DNA of 64,000 nucleotides from Phaseolus vulgaris (Eukaryota; Streptophyta; Magnoliopsida; Fabales; Fabaceae), in NCBI RefSeq assembly GCF_000499845.2, contig NC_023749.2, positions 22,807,305 through 22,871,304 on the forward strand, written 5' to 3'. Below are positions 11,201 to 23,420 of this stretch, piece after piece; positions within the stretch are counted from its first letter, which is position 1; each line of letters begins with the position of its first letter. Under the pieces are notes generated by a model. It ran no database searches, was not told where the DNA came from, and saw only the letters and a list, made by a program, of their open reading frames with translations. A program made the position numbers and the translations under genes.

Positions 11201-11850
11201 GTGTGGCAAATGTCAAGTTGTATTTCAGCTAAGATATTCTTTCTTAATGCTTTCTTTTTGAACAATTTGTGATAAATTTGTTCTTGGAAGATGATGCATT
11301 TAGCTTTGTTGATTAGCACATGGTAAGTCGACCTAGCTCGGCATAAGTACGAGCATAGGCGCTCTGTGGGATTGATTTGCTTAAGCACAGCACAAGTAAG
11401 TCAATCTAGCTCGATGTCAGTACGACCACTCAAGTATGGGCACCCCGTGAGTAAAGGATTACCTTTTGTCAAGTAAGACAAGAGGGCTTGTGTACTGGAC
11501 ATGAGTGCTCGGTTCTCGGCTATTGGGCCCAAAGGGTGGGTCACGAGTTTGGCCTAGATGTTGGTCAACCCAGAAAAGGTAATTAAGATAAAATATATAA
11601 TTGTTATTATCATATTATTTTAAAGATAAAATATAAAGAGATATTTTATCTGTTGTGATATTATTCTGAAGATAAAAGATAGAGAGATATTTTATTTGTT
11701 GTGATATTATGTTTTATCTATTGTGATATTATATTTTATTTGTTGTGATATTATTTTGAAGATAAAATATAAAGAGATATTTTATCTGTTGTGATATTAG
11801 TCTAAAGATAAAAGATATAATTACTATTGTTTAAATCTGTTATCATATTA
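11201..11850. repeat. Spacer with AT-rich tandem repeats
   Basis: From about 11585 to 11830 a unit of roughly 40-60 bp built on GATAAAATATAAAGAGATAT and TTATCTGTTGTGATATTA recurs about five times with drift. Before it, two related blocks containing TAGCTCGGCATAAGTACGA and TAGCTCGATGTCAGTACGA occur near 11335 and 11405. No gene is supported. Confidence 0.55.
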
Positions 11851-13062
11851 TGTTCCGTCCGGTTGAACTGGGACGTCTTCGTGCGCGACCTCAACCGTCA
11901 GCTAGGGACTCCTTCCCACTGGTTACCTGTGGATTCCTGCAAAGAAGGTCAAAAGGGCGCCCTAGCGGCCGTTTGCACTCCGACGCTCAAGTCAGCCAGC
12001 AAGAAACACCAAAAACTATGCACCTCCGTATCGGAGCACCGCGTATGGCACTCTGAAGGTGGTCAAAAAGAAACTGTGTCTAGTGTATCTTTTCTCGTTC
12101 TGGCCCAAAATCCTTCCCTAGTCCCTTGTGCGTAACCTCAAGGCTCGAGCAAGCAACTAAAGTGTTTCTGGAAAATTAGCCAAAAGTTCAAACCCCGTTC
12201 CCAACATCCTCGGCGCTATTTAAACTACCCAAGCATTTAAAGCGCCTTAAAGCGCTTTTAATCATAAAACGTAACGCGTCTAATTAGAAAACGTAGCGCA
12301 TTTAAGACGTTGAAACGCTTGAGAGCCTTTATAGTACCTTAAACGCTCGAAACAGAAACTGTATTAAATGACTTTAATTACCTGGTACCAGACTAAATGG
12401 TGTTTCTATTCTGGCCTGGCTGTCGTACACGTGGAGGGCCTCACAGAGCCATGACCCCATCTGGGGACGTTTCTGCCCATTTGGGGACGTTTCTACGTGT
12501 GAGTCCTACTGCTTGGGAGTGCTACTGCGCAAGGGGTGACTTTTTGGGTGCCAACTCATGCCCCCAATCATCTAGTCACTCACTTTGAGAGCGTATCTGC
12601 CTTCCTCTCGTACCCTGCACCTGGCTAACCTGGGCGTGACCCTCCCCTTGAGTCGTATCTGTCCCAAAGGCGTCTCTGGGGCGGCAGGGGTACTTCACGA
12701 GTCAGGCTGCCCTACACTGGTGCTATCACTATGGCCTTAAAGCCACCTTTTCCTTCTCTTTATCACTACCCCTGATTGTCGGGACCTGAGGCCTTCCCAC
12801 GGCGTCGCTCCCTCCATGGTCTTTCCTACCCATGGGTATCGGGGAACCGCGCTGTGACTGCCTTGACTTAATGATATTCGATCTTGGTGACGCCCTGGTT
12901 GGGCGACGCCTCCACCTAGGCGACGCCTCGACTTGGCGACGCTTCCTCTTGGCGACGCTGGTACTTGGCGTCTCTTCACCTAGGCGATGCCTTGTGTTGA
13001 CTTTGACTCCTGGCGTTGACTTTGACCTTGACTTTGTCAACGCCCGGATACGGGACGGTACA
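11851..13062 (-). mobile_element. 3' LTR of minus-strand Tat element A1 (1212 bp)
   Basis: On the minus strand it begins TGTACCGTCCCGTATCCGGG at 13062 and ends GGACGGAACA at 11851. The same family is seen at 28339-29549 (1211 bp) and, in plus orientation, at 50579-51784 (1206 bp). U3 holds six GGCGACGC-type units spaced 16-17 bp (about 12890-12990), and the conserved U5 block is near 11975-11995. A purine-rich GACTGGGGGGCTTG directly precedes it on the minus strand (13063-13076), as expected of a polypurine tract. Confidence 0.8.
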
Positions 13063-13806
13063 CAAGCCCCCCAGTCTTAAGCCGAAGACTTGTCTTCAGC
13101 GCAAAGACTAAGGCCTCGCCCACGCCGTCCACATGCCACCCTGATGACGTGTCATTCCCTGCTGACTCAACAATTCTCAAATTATTGACGTGACACTCTC
13201 TGAACCATAGGGGCGCTCTTAATGGCTGATTGGGCATCCTCTGAAGCGGGGAAAATAACACCTTTTGGGGCTACGCTTAATCGTGCGCCACGTGGCTTAT
13301 CACACGGCCAGCCTCTAGAGTCTCTTGCGCTCCCCTTGGGCGCTTAATCCTTTGACACACGGCACGATCTCTCGGCTCCTGATTAGCGCCTCTTGGGTTG
13401 CAAATGTAACGTTCAAGTTACCCCAAACCCCGCGCTCACACCACTGTTACATCCATTCTCTCTGCATCTCCGCACTGTTCCTCGCCTTCAAACCCTTTCC
13501 CTGCAACTCCTTCTCTTTCCTTCGTGCTCTCCTTCCTCCCTTACTTCGACAACAAAGGTATGATTTTTGCACATCCCGACTCTTCTCCTTCGTCGCATTG
13601 CATAGTTTATTGAACTGCCTGGGACTGTTTACGTTTATGCATTATTGTGTTCTTCCGCTTCTCCTTTCTTCTCTGTTCCCTTCTCCTTCTTTCTGGGTTT
13701 TCTCGCGTGGGTGGTATTTCCTGGGGTTTTACCCCCTTGTCTGTCTTGGCATCACTTTGTTAAAAACCTTTTTCCTCTCTTCTTTCTCCAGCTATTTATT
13801 CACACC
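13063..13806 (+). promoter_or_regulatory. Upstream region and 5'UTR intron of the A1 antisense gene
   Basis: This stretch separates the 3' LTR from the antisense start codon. It has a G-box CACGTG at 13289-13294. A likely 5'UTR intron runs 13558-13791 (AAAG/GTATG ... TTTCTCCAG), ending 15 bp before the ATG. The same layout of G-box, intron and ATG is found at 29550-30128, 34383-34986 and 49233-49682. No clear TATA box is visible. Confidence 0.55.
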
Positions 13807-16084
13807 ATGACGCGCCCGAACTCCCAGTCTGGTTCTCCCCCCAAGACCCCCAAGTCCAATTATGAAGTCTTCTATACATGGGCCCCCGACGAGCTTTTGA
13901 ACGAGTGCACCAGCCTGACATCCTTTCAGGACCTGGAGAATCATCGTGGGGATCCCCACTTGTATAACTTTAATGCTTTCTGCTGCACTCATGACGCGCA
14001 CATCTCCGTTCGTCCCGGCCGACCGGGGGAACCTGTGTGTGTGGATGACAGACCTAGAAAGGGGAGTTCCTTCTTCTTCATGTACCAGACGGTGTTTAAA
14101 CGCGTCGGGGTGCGCCTCCCATTCACGCCCTTTGAGAGGGAACTCCTCACCGAGATTAACACAGCCCCCACCCAGCTCCATCCCAACAGCTGGGCATTTG
14201 TAAGGGGTTTTCAAATTCTCTGCGGGCACCTGGGCATCCTTCCTTCCGTGGATGTTTTCTTGCATTTCTTCGAAGTGAAGAAACAGGGGAAAAGCTTTTG
14301 GGTAAGCTTATCCGGGATCGCGGGCAGGATCATCCTCTCCCTCTTCCAGAACTCCTATAAAAACTAGAAAGGAAAATTCTTTAGGGTGTGCAGCGCCAAG
14401 CACGACCCCACAGCCTTAGACGGCTTTCCCCTGTACTGGACGGAGCACCCTATGCTGCTCAGGGCCAAAGCCCTGGATGAGCTATCCCCTGCTGACAGGG
14501 AGGTATGCAAGGCCTTGGCTGGCCTGGGGATCGTCATTGATACATTGAAGCTTATCGCGAGCGAATACAACGCTCACGCCCTGACCACATATTTTGGTAG
14601 GGAGACCCTCCCCTTACCATCTTTTGTTATCTGTACCTTGCTACAAGAAGTTTGTTCCTCTGGCCTCTTTCACCTGTTTTCCATTGTACCATGTGATTCG
14701 CGTCTCACGTTTCTACGCGTTTTGTGATTTTGCATAATTGCTTTGGCTTTGACTTCTGCTGCTTGGTTTATTTGAATGTAGGATCGGTGATGGGCGCCTC
14801 CAAAAGGATGATGCTGGCGAAAGCGATAAAGGACGCTCGTGCTGCCAAAGCGGGCGCCTCTTCCGCCCCTGCTGCTGACCCGAACCCCCCATCAACCCTG
14901 CCTCTGCCACCACTGACCACTACCGAAGCTCCACTAGGCTCATCTTCATCGTCCCCTCATAGCCCTGAGGCGCTTCAGACTCCCGGCTCTCCTCTGCCCA
15001 TTGTCGCCGTTCCTCTGGTCGTGGCCTCATCGCCGGCCCCAACCCCCCTCGACAAAGGGAAACGGGTCTTGGAGATCATATCCGACGATGAAGACTCAGA
15101 TGGCGTGGCACCCTTCAAGAGGAGGAAATCTGCAAGCCCTCCTACCAGCGGCGTCGCCCCAGGGAGAGGATTCTTGCAGGGACAACCCTCCAAGCACTAC
15201 CTCCCTTCCCCCCATAACCGTCCAAGAGGATATAGGCGTCGAGTCTGCTCCACCTCCGCCACCGGCAGAGGTCTATGCTTCTCTTGCCCCCATCGCTGCC
15301 GCCCCCGATCTTATCGCCATCCCTCCTCCAATTATGCATCTGATGAGGGGCTTCAGTGGTGGAACAATGCCAGAGGGCTCCGACAGGAAGGAGGGCATGC
15401 CTTTCTACTTGGGGGCCTTCTTGGCGGTGGCCCTTGAATGGCGCGCCCAGGCTAGAAACGCTGCTTTGCAAACCCAAACCCTCCAGGCCTTGGAAACAAG
15501 GGTAGCTGCCTTGGAGGAGGAAAGGAAGATTCTGGGATGCCAAAACGAAACTTACCAAACCACCTTGAAGCAGGCGCAAGAGTCCAAAGCAGAGGCTGAA
15601 AAACAGCTGGCAGAGGCGGTGGAGCTCCAGGCCGACTTCTACGCTTGGGAAGTCGCCCTCAAAGTTCAGGTAACGAGCCTTCAAGACATAGTAGAAGCTT
15701 ACGAAGAAGTTCAAAAGGACTTGAAGGACCGCTGCTGTGAGCAAGCTGACGGAATGGAGCGGATGGATGGGGGAAATGGCTACCCAGGCCAAAGCTATGG
15801 GCCTTCTCCAGGTTGACTACGACAAACTGCAGGTCGGGGTCAGCCGACTCCGTGTGGAGAAGGAGGCTTTGGAGAAGCAGGTAGCTTCTGGGGACGCCAC
15901 CATTGAGGAGCTAGAGAAGGACAAAAAGACCCTCATCCAGGACATGGCAGGCACTTTCGAGGAGGGATTCCAGGAGGCTCTGGCCCAAGTTGTCTGCATG
16001 AATCCGGGGATCGACATTTCCAACTGCAATTCCACTCACCACATTGTCGATGGAAAAGTCGTGCCCCTGGAACTGGACGATTGA
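13807..16084 (+). pseudogene. A1 antisense gene, long alpha type (Transposase_28-like plus coiled coil)
   Basis: The gene runs opposite to the element's pol. Exon 1 (13807-14596) encodes TWAPDELLNECTSL, RLPFTPFERELLTEIN, LHPNSWAFVRGF, DVFLHFFEVKKQGK and DGFPLYW segments, matching my memory of the putative gypsy-type transposon domain (Pfam Transposase_28). An intron at 14597-14781 (GTAGGG ... TGTAG) falls in phase 1. Exon 2 encodes a Ser/Pro-rich part, a KRRK basic patch, then a long Glu/Lys/Ala coiled coil, ending in IVDGKVVPLELDD. Lesions: a TAG at 14365-14367 where relatives have Trp, and at least two frame changes (near 15170 and 15780). A nuclear role is inferred from the basic patch only; the biochemical function is unknown. 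Confidence 0.75.
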
Positions 16085-16500
16085 ACCGCCACCCTCGACC
16101 ATCACTTTATGCCTTTACACTTGTTTTAACCTTCTTTGATAAACTTGTAATTCTTTGAATTGTCTGCATTTTCATTACAACTTTGGGTTTTTGCATGATT
16201 ACTTTCGTGCCATTGCGATACAGAATTCCGCCTGCGTGATTTTACTTTCGTCCTTTGCCTTCGCGTGCTTCGGTTGTTTTGCCTGTACTATACCCGTTTC
16301 TTTCACTGCGTTGGGCGGCCTTGTATGTCCGGGGAAGGTCACGCGTCGATGCCCACGCCCATGGAGAGGCTTGCCTAATGGGGCCGTATCGTCCACGGGG
16401 TGTCTCTAACACCAAAGCGATCTGTCCCTTGATTCTTAGCGCCCGGCGCCCACGCCTAAGGAGAGGCCTGCTACAACAGCGCCGTATCGTCCCAGGGTGT
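16085..16500. other. Spacer downstream of the A1 antisense gene
   Basis: Non-coding. From about 16320 it holds GCCCACGCCTAAGGAGAGGC and a following TATCGTCC...GGTGTCTAAA block that also recurs several times at 32790-33130 downstream of the O1 antisense gene. It is therefore element spacer, not host DNA. Confidence 0.5.
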
Positions 16501-16950
16501 CTAAAAACGCCGAGTGCTCTGGAAGGGGGGGGGGGTCGTTCCCTCCATGGTCTTTCCTTCCCATAGGTATCGGGGAACAACCCTGCCAGTGATTCGTTGG
16601 CGTTTGGCGATCTCGTCTCCCTCCACAGTCTTCCCTACCTGTGGGTATCGGGGAGGTGACGCCACTAAACTAGCTTTGCCCTCTTCGATTTTGTCTCCCT
16701 CCACAGTCTTTCCTACCGGTGGGTATCGGGGAGGCGACGCCGTTAGTAACTAGTTTCGACTTCTTTGATTTTGTCTCCCTCCACAGTCTTTCCTACCTGT
16801 GGCTGGAGGCGGCACTGCTGATACTTGGGTTGGCGACGCCCGCAACGTCTCATGCTGGCGTCGCCCTTTGCGCCTTTCCTGGCGACGCCTCGGGCTTTAC
16901 CTTTACCTTGGCATTGACTTTGACCTTGGCCCTGGTCGACGCCTGAGGAT
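16501..16950 (-). mobile_element. U3 remnant of the 3' LTR of Tat element A2
   Basis: Four copies of a CTCCCTCCAYRGTCTTYCCT block, three of them followed by GTGGGTATCGGGGAGG-like sequence, lie at about 16535-16800; the block occurs once in the intact LTR at 12805-12845. Then come GGCGACGCC units and an end (GACTTTGACCTTGG ... GACGCC) that parallels the LTR U3 terminus. The rest of the LTR is missing and A1 spacer abuts it, so this is a deletion or recombination point. Confidence 0.55.
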
Positions 16951-17340
16951 AGCGAAGAGCTCAAGGTTTCGCCTGTGCCATCCACGTGGCGCTTCTTGCA
17001 TGGATGATGGGACGTTCAGTCACTCGACTTGGTCCTGACTCCTACTGTGCCCCTCACCCACTCTCGACGGCACATCGTACCCTTGGGCATTCTGTCGATA
17101 CGACGTTTTCTGAGTTTAACCAGTGGTGCCAGGGCCATCCTTTCATCCTCTGCCACGTGGCTCGATCGTGCGGTGCATCCATTCGTGTCGTTTAACGCTA
17201 TAACTACAATACTTCCTTTTGCGTCGTTTGGCGCTCTAAACACAATATTTAATTCTTCAAAACTTTGAAACTGTCCTCATCATTTATGTGCTTTTCGTAA
17301 CCTACTTGCACCCTTTCTCTTCTCGCGAAGAGTTCTTCTA
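16951..17340 (+). promoter_or_regulatory. Upstream region of the A2 antisense gene
   Basis: It has a G-box CACGTG at 17154-17159 inside CCACGTGGCTCGATCG, closely matched upstream of the other antisense genes. No 5'UTR intron with clear splice sites is visible here, unlike the A1, O1 and B copies. Confidence 0.45.
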
Positions 17341-18384
17341 GTGTTCGTTCCCACCAGCGTTTTACCCTTGCGTTACCAGTGGGCCACACGCCTTCAAACC
17401 TCCCCGATTCTGTTCAAGAATGTCTTCTCGTGCTACTCCCCCAAGGTCAACCCCAAGGACCTATATACTTGGGCTTCGAGCGAGCTTCTTGACGAATGCT
17501 CATGCTTACTCTCCACCAGGGCCATAAGGGAACACAAAGGGGATTCATGCTCCTATAATCACCGTGCCTTCGCGAGGAGGCACGACGACGACATTGTTGT
17601 GCTCCCTTGCACTCTAGGGGAGCCAGTATGTGGAGACGAACGGGCCAACGACGGGGTCCCCTTCTTTTACTTCTATCAGGTGGTTTTCAAAACCATCAGC
17701 GTGCACCTGCCCTTCTCCAGGTTTGAGAAGGAACTGCTGACGGAGATCAATGCCGCTTCGGCCCAGTTATATCCCAACAGCTGGGCTTTTGTCAAGGCCT
17801 TTGACATCCTTTTCGGGTTTCTGGGTTGTGCACCCTCGGTTGACATCTTTCTTCACTTCTTTGAGGTGAAGAGGCAAAGGAACAACCTCTGGGTAACTCT
17901 CAGTAACGTTCCTGGCAGAGTTCTCATGACCCCCTTCCAAAACTCATTTACTGGGTGGAAAGGCCGGTTCTTGAAGGTCTGCTGTTCTGATCTCGTTCCC
18001 TCCGCCCTGGACGGTTTTCCACTGTACTGGGTGAGGGAGACGAGGGCCCTCAAATCCAAACCCTTCAAGAAGCTTGCCCCGAATGACCAGGTGGTTTGTC
18101 GAATTCTCGCTGAGGCGGGAGGTTTTGACTCCGCCACCTTGATCAGTTTGGAGTTCAACGCTGGAACTCTCGAGAAGTATATAGGTATGAGTCATTGCCC
18201 TAGAAACATCCGCCTTTATCGTTCTCTATCTGGGTGTGTTTTGCTTCATGGTGTCTCTGACACGTTCATCTTCCTTGGTGCAGGTTCGAAAATAAACCAA
18301 GAGCGGAGGACGCAACTTACCCGAGCTCTGCGGACTGAGAGCGGGGCTTCGTCTTCTTCCCGTGCTGACTTCGATGGCCACTGA
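17341..18384 (+). CDS. A2 antisense gene, short alpha type (Transposase_28-like)
   Basis: One open frame of 347 codons. It carries LYTWASSELLDECSCL, HLPFSRFEKELLTEINAA, LYPNSWAFVKAFDILF, DIFLHFFEVKRQR and DGFPLYWV, the same domain as in A1. The first ~36 codons do not resemble relatives; an ATG at 17419 in another frame is probably the old start, so a 1-base shift has fused upstream sequence. A conserved phase-1 intron is recognisable at 18185-18283 (GTATGAG ... GGTGCAG). It is 99 bp long with no stop, so spliced and unspliced forms keep one frame. Exon 2 is very short (SKINQERRTQLTRAL then a Ser-rich end), without the coiled coil of the long type. It lies opposite to the pol at 18778-23420. 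Function is not known. Confidence 0.65.
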   Translation: MFVPTSVLPLRYQWATRLQTSPILFKNVFSCYSPKVNPKDLYTWASSELLDECSCLLSTRAIREHKGDSCSYNHRAFARRHDDDIVVLPCTLGEPVCGDERANDGVPFFYFYQVVFKTISVHLPFSRFEKELLTEINAASAQLYPNSWAFVKAFDILFGFLGCAPSVDIFLHFFEVKRQRNNLWVTLSNVPGRVLMTPFQNSFTGWKGRFLKVCCSDLVPSALDGFPLYWVRETRALKSKPFKKLAPNDQVVCRILAEAGGFDSATLISLEFNAGTLEKYIGMSHCPRNIRLYRSLSGCVLLHGVSDTFIFLGAGSKINQERRTQLTRALRTESGASSSSRADFDGH

Positions 18385-18777
18385 AGAGTGGTTATTTTCG
18401 TGTTTTTGTATGAGTTGTACTGTTTGCCCTATTCGTGTTACTGCCATTTGTATCGAACATTGCTTGTAAAATCAACTTTACTATACCACACTTGGTTTCT
18501 GCAACGCCGCTTTACCTTTGCATACATCGCGTTTTTTCTCCGTCACGTTTCTTAGCGGCGCCTGCGCTTGGGCGACGCCTTTCTTCTTGGCGACGCCTTC
18601 TTTACTAGCGACGCCTCTTGCTACTTCAAACGGGGAAAAGATAAAGACTGAAAACCAAGGCAAGGTTCTTTTCTCAAACTTGTTTTTCTTTTATTTGGGT
18701 GACCTCATTAAAAAACCCCGGAAAGGGAAAAAGAGTGTCCCCTTTAACAAGACTGTTACATAGCTGCTTTGCATAAG
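18385..18777. other. A2 spacer between antisense gene and pol, with a conserved block
   Basis: Non-coding. It has a cluster of GGCGACGCC-like units at about 18555-18615. A block at 18697-18752 (GACCTCATTAAAAAACCCCG then AGGGAAAAAGAGTG) is shared with the other Tat elements at the same place, just after the pol stop on the opposite strand. Confidence 0.55.
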
Positions 18778-21700
18778 TCAACTAAAATAAAACTTCAGGT
18801 TGGCTGCATTCCAACTGCGCGGGATGGAACCTCCTTCCAAGGTCTCTAGGTTGTACGAACCGTTGCCCTTAGCCTCAGTAACTCTAAAGGGTCCGGTCCA
18901 CTTGGGAGACAGCTTATTCTCCAGCTCGTATGGGTGGGCTTTCCTCATAACTAGGTCGCCAATCTGAAACTGTCGCGGCTTTACCTTGGAGCTATATTGC
19001 CGCTCTACTCTTCTCTTCACCGCTTCAGCTTTTATTCTGGCTTCTTCTAGTAGATCCAGGTTTACCCGCCTTTCTTCGTTAGATTCTTCCACCACAAAGT
19101 TTTGAAAACGTGGTGAGCTTTCATGTATCTCTACCGGGATCATCGCGTCTGACCCATACACCAAACTGAAAGGCGTCTCCATGGTAGAAGATTGGGGCGT
19201 GGTGTGGTATGCCCATACGATCCTTGGAACTTCCTCCGCCCACGCCCCTTTGGCCTTCTCTAACCTTCTCTTTAACCCCCTCAACAAAACTCTGTTTACT
19301 TACTCCACTTGCCCGTTGGTCTGGGGGTGTTCGACTGATGCGAACACTTGCTGAATTCTTCTTTATCTTCCTAGCCTCCGTCGGATCCAGCGGGAGGAGG
19401 CCATCCGCCAGGCATCGTTTGTACTGTGTTACCCAGGTGTCTGGCTCGTGGGTAGCGCAGACCTGTGCCACGTTCGCCTTCTCTCCCCGACATGCCCTTA
19501 TTCTTGGCGACCTCAAGGTCTCTTGAGTCAAAGACCTGTGGCTCCTCGCCGCTTTCTCCGCCGATTTGCTTATATGAAGAACCAGGTGATCTGCCACAAA
19601 TGCTCTAGGCGTCTTCAGAGTTTCTTGAATCACCGTCCTCTGCCTACCCCCCTTGCCGGAACTGGCGAGCTTAGCTAGCAAGTCAGCTCAGGCATTCTGC
19701 TCTCTAGGCACATGCACCACTTCGAAGGAGGCAAAGGAGCTCTTCAATTCCCGTACATACTCCAGGTAAGCCGCCATTTGTGGATCTTTAGCCTGGAACT
19801 CGCCTGTTACTTGTCCCGTGACCAACAGCGAGTCACTCTTAGCCATCAACACCCTAGCTCCCATCTCCTTGGCCAGCAAGATACCAGCGATCAGCGCCTC
19901 ATACTCTGCTTGGTTGTTGCTGGCTTTGAAGGCAAACCTCAGGGACTGTTCAATCAGCACCCCGTTGGGCCCTTCCAAGATGACTCCAGCACCGCTACCC
20001 TGCTGGTTCAACGATCCGTCCACTGAAAGCACCCAACGAAAGTCATCCCCCTCAACTTGTGTCGCTTCTGACGAGAGCTCGACCACGAAATCTGCGAAGA
20101 TCTGCCCCTTAATCGGACCTCGGGGCTCATACTTAATATCAAACTCCGACAGCTCCACCGCCCACTTCACCATTCTCCCAGCGACGTCGGGCTTCTTCAG
20201 GACCTTCTGGATGGGCAAGTCGGTCATCACCAATATTGTGAAACTATGAAAATAGTGGCGTAACCTTCTTGCCGAAAAGACTACTGCCAGTGCAGCTTTC
20301 TCCAAGGCCTGATATCTTACTTCGGGGCCCTGCAGCACCTTGCTGACAAAATAAATAGGCTTTTGAGCCTGATCTTGGTCTTGGGCGAGCACCGCACTCA
20401 CCGTCCTCTCCGTCACAGCAAAATACAACCTGAGAGGGGTCCGCATCAGCGGTTTGCACAAAACCGGCGGGCTCGCTAGGTACTCTTTAAGCTTGACGAA
20501 GGCTTCTTCACACTCCTTCGTCCAGGTAAATTTGTTATTCCGCCTTAAACACTGGAAATATGGATGGCCCTTCTCTCCGCTAGCCGACACGAAGCGAGAC
20601 AGGGCGGCCATCCGACCCGTGAGCTGCTGCACCTCCTTCACGGTCGTGGGGCTCCTCATCGCCAAGATGGCGGCACACTTATCAGGGTTGGCTTCTATTC
20701 CTCTCTCAGTTAAGAGGAACCCCAAGAACTTCCCAGCCTCCACGCCAAAGATGCACTTCTCGGGATTCAGCTTTAACCTGAACTTGGCGATCGTAGTAAA
20801 CAACTCCTCCAAGTCCTCCACGTGCTTGCTCTTCTCCGGCGAGGTCACGACCATGTCATCTACGTAGGCTTGCACATTCCTTCCCAACATTGGTGCAAGT
20901 ACTCGATCCATCAACCTCTGGTACGTGGCCCCCGCATTCTTCAGCCCAAATGGCATCACCTTGTAGCAGTAGCACGTTCTCTCGGTCATGAAGGCAGTCT
21001 TCTCTTTGTCCATGGGATGCATCTTGATCTGGTTATACCCCGAGAAGGCATCCAGGAAACTCAACAACTTACACCTTGCAGCACTGTCCACCAGGGCATC
21101 TATGCTTGGCAAAGGATACGAATCCTTTGGGCAGGCCTTGTTCAGATCAGTGAAGTCGACGCACATGCGCCACTTCCCATTGCTCTTCTTCACCAGCACG
21201 ACGTTGGCCAACCACTAAGGGTACTGCACCTCCCTGATATGGCCTGCAGCGAGGAGCTTCTGGGTTTCGTCCCTAATCGCCTGTCTCCTCTCCTCATTGA
21301 ACTTCCTTCTCCTCTGTCGTACTGGCCTCACCTGGCTGTCCATCGCCAAATGATGGCACAAGAAGTCGAGGTCGATCCCGGGCATGTCCGAAGCGGACCA
21401 TGCGAACGCATCCAGATGCCACTCTATCACCTTGGCGATCTGGTCCTGGAGCTCAGCCTCCAGAGATCTTCCCAGCTTGAAGATCTTTCCCCCGATTTCC
21501 CTTTCGAGCCACTGCTCGACGGGTTTTGGTCTGGTTTCTCTGGCGATCACCGCCCTGGCGATTCCCAGCTCCCTCGCTTCCTCAGGGCGATTCCTCGCCC
21601 CTTCTTCCTCCAGACCGGCGTTCCCCTCCCCCAGCTCAGCATCCATCATCACCACGTCGCTTCCGGCAGTCTCCTCTATTACCGTCGGCCTGGGCTTCAC

Positions 21701-23420
21701 ACCGGGAGGCGGGGTGGTTGTCACGTAACTCACGGACCTCTTATTCTTCAGGCTATTCTCATAGCACTTCTTTGCTTCTTTCTGGTCGGATTTAATGGTG
21801 ATCACCACCCCATCCATAGACGGCAGCTTCACCTTCATGTGCCGGGTCGAAGGTATAACGCCTATTCTGTTGAGCGTGGGTCTTCCCAGCAGAATGTTGT
21901 ATGCTGAAGGAGCGTTCACGACAAGGTACTTGATTTTCTCTGTTCTCGAACCCGCCTCATCTGTGAACGTAGTCCTCAACTCAATGTAACCCCTGACCTC
22001 CACCTGGTCGCCAGCGAAACCGTACAAACACCCTCCATAGGGCCTCAGCTGGTCAAGGGGTAGCTCCAACTGCGTGAAAGTCGGCCAGAACATCACGTCT
22101 GCCGAACTTCCTTGGTCGACCAGAACCCTGTGGACCTTCCTTCCGGCTGTAATCAGCAAGATGACTATGGGGTCGTTGTCATGAGGCACTACGTCCCGAA
22201 GATCTTGCTTTTTGAATGTAATGTCCACATCCGGCGAGTGGTCCTCAAACATATCCACCGTCATCACAGACCTCGCATACTTCTTCCTCTGCGATGCGGT
22301 GCATCCACCACCCGAGAAACCTCCTGCAATGGTGTGGATTTCCCCGTGGGTAGGCATCTCGTGCTGCTGAGCCTCACCACCTGCTGGATGGGAGCTCGAC
22401 GCGCCCCCTGTCCTTCTATCCAGCAAGTAATCATTCAGGAACCCGCTCTTGACCAGGTCGTCGAGCTGGTATCCTAAAGCCAAACATGAGTCGATGGTGT
22501 GGCCAAAGCCCTGGTGGAACTCACACCAGGCGTCTGGCTTTGGTCCCAACACCTTGTCGCCCACCTTCTCGGGCGCCTTCAGCCGAGCTGATATATTGGG
22601 AATGGCGATCAGGTCCGCCAATCCCATGAGAAACTTGTGCTTTGGCGGGCGATTGTACTCCCGGCGTGCTGGTTGAGGGCGCCCCGGGCCCCTGCCCTTG
22701 TTCTTCCTTGGATCATAAGGATGGCGAGTCCTCTGATCCCTTTTGGCCGTCGCTGTCTCCAGCACCCTCTGTGGCTGGATCCTGGTCTGGGCACGTGGCC
22801 TAGCGGGGGCCACGCTTCCTCTCTTCTCGGCGACCTCACTTTCATCGGCGATGTGGGCCACCGCAAGTCGCCTAACCTCAGCAAACGTGGCAGGGTGAGC
22901 CCTAATCAACGCCTCACAGAAGGGTCCCGGCAGCACGCCCTTCTTGAATGCGTATACCAGCATCTCTTCGTCCTTGGCCGGCGAGCGGACCATCTACGCC
23001 CCAAAACGATTCAAGTAGTCCCTGAGGGACTCTCCATGGTACTACCTGATGTCGAAAAGATCATAGGACACCCTGGGCGGCGCCTTGTTTACTATATACT
23101 GCTCGACGAAGATCTTCGAAAACTGTTGGAAGTTGGTTATGTGACCTGTAGGCAGGCTCACAAACCACTCCAGCGTCGTTCCCTGGAGCGTGCTCACAAA
23201 CATCTTGCAGTACACGGCATCCGACCCTCCTGACAGCATCATCTGCGTGTGGAAGGTGGTGAGATGTGCCTCAGGATCCTCCACGCCGGTAAAAACAGCC
23301 TTCACGGGTACCACACTCGCAGGGATTGGCGTGTCCGTAATCGCCTGAGCGAAAGGCATAGGGAAAACGCGAGGCGGCGTTGACGGCGCGACCTCTTCAG
23401 CGACTGGACGCCCTCGCTGC
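18778..23420 (-). pseudogene. gag-pol polyprotein of Tat element A2, heavily broken
   Basis: Order on the minus strand is gag (23420-about 22200), protease with VLVDQGSSADV and NILLGRPTLNRI, RT with YVDDMVV, two RNase H domains (21211-19688) and integrase C-terminus (19287-18778). Gag starts only at RGRPVAEEV; its first ~90 residues are replaced by foreign sequence. Lesions seen: TAG at 23042-23044 and 22994-22996 (both where relatives have CAG), TAG at 21215-21217 between protease and RT, TGA at 19688-19690 (CGA in relatives), and an integrase deletion of about 186 codons with frameshift near 19344-19358. The deletion removes the zinc finger and the first two catalytic Asp. RT is about 96% identical to element B by eye. 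Not functional. Confidence 0.9.

Noticed and set aside
12397..13261. Small frames within and beside the A1 LTR as host genes
   Set aside because: The stretch is LTR and promoter sequence shared with other elements, and the frames are not conserved.
15142..15792. A 216-codon minus-strand frame opposite the A1 antisense gene
   Set aside because: It has no motif and overlaps the coiled-coil exon; a shadow frame.
18697..18752. A terminator-like hairpin after pol
   Set aside because: The block is conserved, but the possible stem is only three to four base pairs. I keep it as a conserved block, not a terminator.
20822..21907. A 361-codon open frame on the plus strand opposite A2 gag-protease/RT
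   Set aside because: It lies wholly within the minus-strand polyprotein, has no recognisable motif, and matching shadow frames occur opposite B and C. It reflects the codon bias of pol.
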